From Fimbriimonadaceae bacterium (lineage in GTDB: Bacteria > Armatimonadota > Fimbriimonadia > Fimbriimonadales > Fimbriimonadaceae), in assembly GCA_020851885.1 (NCBI GenBank), contig JADZBW010000261.1:1-6029 (forward strand): a stretch of DNA of 6,029 nucleotides, in the 5' to 3' direction. A program made the position numbers and the translations under genes. The notes beneath the pieces are model-generated. The model saw only the letters and a list, made by a program, of their open reading frames with translations. It had not been told where the DNA came from and searched no databases. Numbering within the stretch: position 1 is the stretch's first letter; the number at the start of each line of letters is the position of its first letter. Positions 5,500-6,029 of this stretch are shown piece by piece.

Positions 5500-5558
5500 T
5501 AAAACACATCTTCAAGATCAGGGACGAGGCTCAGGACCGGAGACAACATGGCAGCTTT

Positions 5559-6029
5559 CTAAATCTGGTTCATTCGACGGGCTCGGACAACGAGTCCGAA
5601 TGGAATGGCTACGAATAGGAAAATAGCGGCTGCCAAGCCGAGCCGTCGCAACAGTTTTCCTTTTTGAGCGTCGGCATATCTTGGATCGGGAACTAAGGAA
5701 CCGCCTTGGTACAGATACTCGCCGTGGTCAGTAATGACCAACGCGTTCTCCTCCCACCCGGCCCAGTTCCGATACGAATCCTTGAACGGTACCGTCCGCT
5801 CGTAGCTATACTCGACTTCACGAGCAAGCTTTCCACCGTGAAACAGTTGCTCCACCACCGAGCGCGGATGCCACTCCCCCTCTACCTTCATCCATTCTCT
5901 AACGGAAGTGACCGTCTTATACTCCGGCGTCGTTTCGACCAATTCCTCCAGGAGCGGCGCTCCGTCCCTTTCGACAAAGCGTCCAGAGTTGAAATAGTCA
6001 CCTGAGCGATGCTGAATCGAATTTCCAAC
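5559..6029 (-). CDS. C-terminally anchored protein, paralogue of the 3270-4208 gene (5' end outside window)
   Basis: The frame is open from the window edge (6029) to TAG 5559-5561: 156 visible residues, with the N-terminus missing. The TTG at 5942 is internal, since VGNSIQHRSGDYF and GRFVERDGAPLLEEL precede it in frame. Seen: VREWMKVEGEWHPRS (a beta-strand pattern as in LolA-like or lipoprotein-sorting domains), EVEYSYERTVPF, WEENALVITDHGEY, YQGGSLVPDPR, ten residues, RRL, a TM segment (LGLAAAIFLFVAIPFGLVV) and the tail RARRMNQI. The part from EW to the tail aligns with the interrupted gene at 3270-4208 with the same DPR-to-RRL spacing, so the two are paralogues. A signal peptide is expected in the missing part. 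The likely topology is a periplasmic domain with a C-terminal membrane anchor and a short basic cytoplasmic tail. I know no named family for it; function unknown. Confidence 0.7.
   Translation of the reverse strand, partial: VGNSIQHRSGDYFNSGRFVERDGAPLLEELVETTPEYKTVTSVREWMKVEGEWHPRSVVEQLFHGGKLAREVEYSYERTVPFKDSYRNWAGWEENALVITDHGEYLYQGGSLVPDPRYADAQKGKLLRRLGLAAAIFLFVAIPFGLVVRARRMNQI

Noticed and set aside
1..6029. CRISPR array, tRNA or rRNA genes, prophage or toxin-antitoxin modules
   Set aside because: No regularly spaced repeats, cloverleaf-like sequence or rRNA signature was seen. The XRE gene has no convincing toxin partner next to it.

Overview
The window looks like chromosomal DNA from a diderm (Gram-negative-type) bacterium. 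The evidence is a large RND inner-membrane efflux permease, a secreted protein with a signal peptide, and an IS3-like remnant. The lineage cannot be fixed from sequence alone; Armatimonadota or a similar soil phylum is a weak guess. The left half (1-3019) is G+C-richer, with one long dense gene. The right half (3020-6029) is visibly less G+C-rich and holds small, poorly recognisable and often damaged genes, mostly on the minus strand.

Region 1, bases 1-3019 (+): one RND permease reading frame that enters from outside the window and runs to TAA at 3017-3019. It is broken by a single in-frame TAG at 1289-1291. Reading past that TAG, the frame stays open and the protein continues without a gap (cytoplasmic loop, then TM7). 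The stop falls between the two pseudo-symmetric halves of the transporter. The first half also carries a Gly/Pro/Ser/Met-rich insert in its periplasmic part.

Region 2, bases 3020-3300: a weak terminator-like hairpin, then the truncated 3' end of an IS3-family element. It keeps a terminal inverted repeat and the last part of a transposase. The other IS end is missing, and the remnant abuts the 3' end of the next minus-strand gene.

Region 3, bases 3270-4676 (-): from upstream to downstream, a 78-aa single-TM protein, a possible 43-aa Cys-containing peptide whose ATG overlaps the preceding TGA, and a secreted protein with a C-terminal membrane anchor. The secreted protein's frame is interrupted by an in-frame TAA at 3597-3599.

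Region 4, bases 4686-5048 (+): a divergent intergenic region with a near-perfect 16-bp palindrome, then an XRE/HTH_3 regulator gene that is readable only if a one-base frameshift near 4858-4860 is allowed.

Region 5, bases 5060-6029 (-): an unrecognised 113-aa protein, about 160 bases of intergenic DNA, and a partial protein ending in a TM anchor. The C-terminal part of this last protein aligns almost without gaps with the anchored protein of region 3 (Y-x3-xG-x-LV-x-DPR, ten residues, RRL, TM, basic tail). The two therefore define a small paralogous family I cannot name. Their alignment supports reading through the TAA at 3597.

Taken together, three or more genes in 6 kb carry one-position lesions beside an IS scar. 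That fits local gene decay after transposition, or an error-prone assembly. A recoded stop is less likely, because several other genes here appear to end normally at TAG and TAA.
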